Source: Acanthochlamys bracteata
Lineage: Eukaryota > Streptophyta > Magnoliopsida > Pandanales > Velloziaceae
Assembly (NCBI GenBank): GCA_019914995.1
Contig: CM034135.1
Location: 7,690,501 to 7,754,500, forward strand
Direction: 5' to 3'
Length of the DNA: 64,000 nt
The notes beneath the pieces were generated by a model, which searched no databases, had not been told where the DNA came from, and saw nothing but the letters and a program-made list of their open reading frames with translations. The position numbers and the translations under genes were made by a program. Positions 62,698-64,000 of the stretch are shown here, piece after piece. Positions within the stretch are counted from its first letter, which is position 1; each line of letters opens with the position of its first letter.

Positions 62698-64000
62698 ATG
62701 GGCAGGAAATTCTTTGTCGGCGGCAACTGGAAATGCGTACTGAGTCTTTATTCGACGATTTCAGTTTCTCGTTGTTGTTGTGTTGATATTTTCTTCTTGT
62801 TCTAATTTGAAAGAGTTGGAATTTTGATCCTGTGTAGAACGGGACTACTGAAGAGGTGAAGAAGATCGTGACAACTTTGAATGAAGCTGAAGTTCCTGGG
62901 GAAGATGTTGTCGGTATGATTCATGATTGCCTGATTTTCTTCTTATGAGAATTTGGGTGATTTTAGTGAAAGTTTCAATTTTGTTGTAAATCTTAGTTGT
63001 TTAACATTATTCTGGATGTGAAAAATGGGGAAAGGAGTGATTTTGTGGAGTGAGCTTCATTTGTAGAAGCTTGACGATTTTCGGTTATGTGGAAACTTAA
63101 CGATGTAAATCGTGTTTGACTTCATCTTCGAAGGGCAAGCAAGCCGGGTTGTGAGTTTCTCGGATGCAATTGATCTACTACATGGATTTTTGCTGGAAAA
63201 AGCATGATGTTAGGAGTTTGTCTTCTTGTGTACATTCAATGATTTTGTTCAGGGATATATGAATATTTGGAAGTTGCACGGCTTCCTTCCTTTATTCCTT
63301 TATTTATTTTTTTTCCAAGAAACTTGGAGATCGCAGGTTTTAATGAACCATATGGTTTAACAGTGGTTTTGGATGGGAAAATGAGATAGTACATGGCTTT
63401 TGGTGTATGATTCATTTACTACAGCCTCTTCTTGCAGAGCACATCAAAGAACAATATATTAACACCTATAAGATGCCTACAAGATCTAAGGTTACTGCTT
63501 GGCAGTGTGCTACAATGCATCTTTTAGTATGCAAGATTTGGGCCCTTGGGGGAACATCTCCTGTACAGATGTTGATAAGGAGCTTGCGAAAAATTGAACT
63601 AAATCCCCAAAAGCCAACTTACCAACCTGAGGTGATTGCATGATGGCCGCATCCTTCTTCTGTACTAGTTAAGCCGGAAATCTTCAGGAATGATTTTTCT
63701 GGCACTGGCATGCTTGTGCCCGTGAAGGGTTATAATTAGTTCAAAAAAAAAGGAAAAAGAAAATTCATTTACTTTCTGTTTGTTTTGAGAAGTCCTGACA
63801 TTGTTATATATGGTGGCAGTTCAATTTATGTTTGTAGTTACATGTGATGCTTCGAAATTTCTTGCTTATTGCCCCTTCCTATGCAAATATGTGTATGGTG
63901 GTCATCTGTGCATTGTACTGGTCGCTCAAACTATAACATTACAATAGTATTAGAGCAGCATAGCACTATAATAATTCTATGCCGGTCTTGTTTGCAGAGG
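62698..64000 (+). CDS. TPI: Triosephosphate isomerase, cytosolic type (5' part, runs off the window)
   Basis: Exon 1 62698-62736 encodes MGRKFFVGGNWKC, holding the active-site Asn and Lys of the NWK motif. Exon 2 62838-62913 encodes NGTTEEVKK and continues through NEAEVPGEDVV. Exon 3 begins at 63998 after TTTGCAG with AGG, which in phase gives the Glu of the expected EVVVSPP block. The enzyme interconverts dihydroxyacetone phosphate and glyceraldehyde 3-phosphate in glycolysis. The lack of a transit peptide before MGRKFF indicates the cytosolic isoform. Intron 2 is 1084 bp. About 38 codons are inside the window; family length is about 254. Confidence 0.93.

Noticed and set aside
1-64000. tRNA, rRNA or CRISPR-like arrays
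   Set aside because: No tRNA B-box-like GGTTCGANTCC in context and no regular short repeats with spacers were seen.

Overview
The window is nuclear DNA from a flowering plant, most likely a dicot. Genes are split by many short GT-AG introns with AT-rich, T-rich interiors. Intergenic DNA is very AT-rich and carries MITEs and a plant-type hAT transposon. The protein families are plant-typical (LISCL-type GRAS factor, TRP-type telomere Myb protein, three-repeat MYB3R factor, ORP3-type oxysterol-binding protein). I cannot fix the species from sequence alone. No viral, bacterial, tRNA, rRNA or CRISPR feature was found.

Layout, left to right. A HAD-family phosphatase/pyrimidine 5'-nucleotidase gene (+, 848-2291). 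A gene-poor stretch (2.3-7.7 kb) with a MITE-like end, an orphan exon-like segment with a telo-box, and degenerate ~80-bp repeats. The GPI mannosyltransferase III gene PIG-B (+, 7725-11214). A convergent single-exon LISCL GRAS gene (-, 12217-14769) with a long 5'-UTR intron. About 4 kb of AT-rich spacer. A Rab5-interacting/RAB5IF-like small membrane protein gene (-, 20420-23040) that seems to lack one conserved segment. Divergent from it, an ORP3-like oxysterol-binding protein gene (+, 24188-29778). A 5.7-kb degenerate hAT element with recognisable TIRs and an 8-bp target duplication (32258-37937). MITE-rich spacer (38-42 kb) with a striking palindromic ACGT/TGACG cluster. A TRP1/TRF-like telomere-binding protein gene (+, 43691-46893). 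Spacer with another MITE and an orphan first exon. A DHHC S-acyltransferase, PAT16-like (+, 50196-52794). An unrecognised, probably broken coding fragment (53.4-54.05 kb). A nuclear FKBP20-1-like prolyl isomerase (-, 54152-55831). Divergent from it, a MYB3R cell-cycle transcription factor (+, 57701-61504) whose upstream region has five AACGG (MSA-core) motifs. Finally the first exons of cytosolic triosephosphate isomerase (+, 62698 to beyond the window end).

The genes do not form a pathway or operon; this is ordinary conserved plant gene neighbourhood. The gene set recalls Arabidopsis neighbourhoods around At5g59410-At5g59480 and At3g09300-At3g09370, plus At3g55440/At3g55520. Those locus numbers are from memory and unchecked. 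Exon boundaries below were read by hand from GT-AG signals, and each complete gene model keeps one open frame from ATG to stop. I found no convincing wholly new biological system. The best second-look items are the RAB5IF-like gene missing a segment, the MSA cluster at MYB3R, the 40.8-kb palindrome cluster, the repeat-filled last intron of the hAT transposase, and a 3'-UTR intron of MYB3R flanked by an 11-bp direct repeat.
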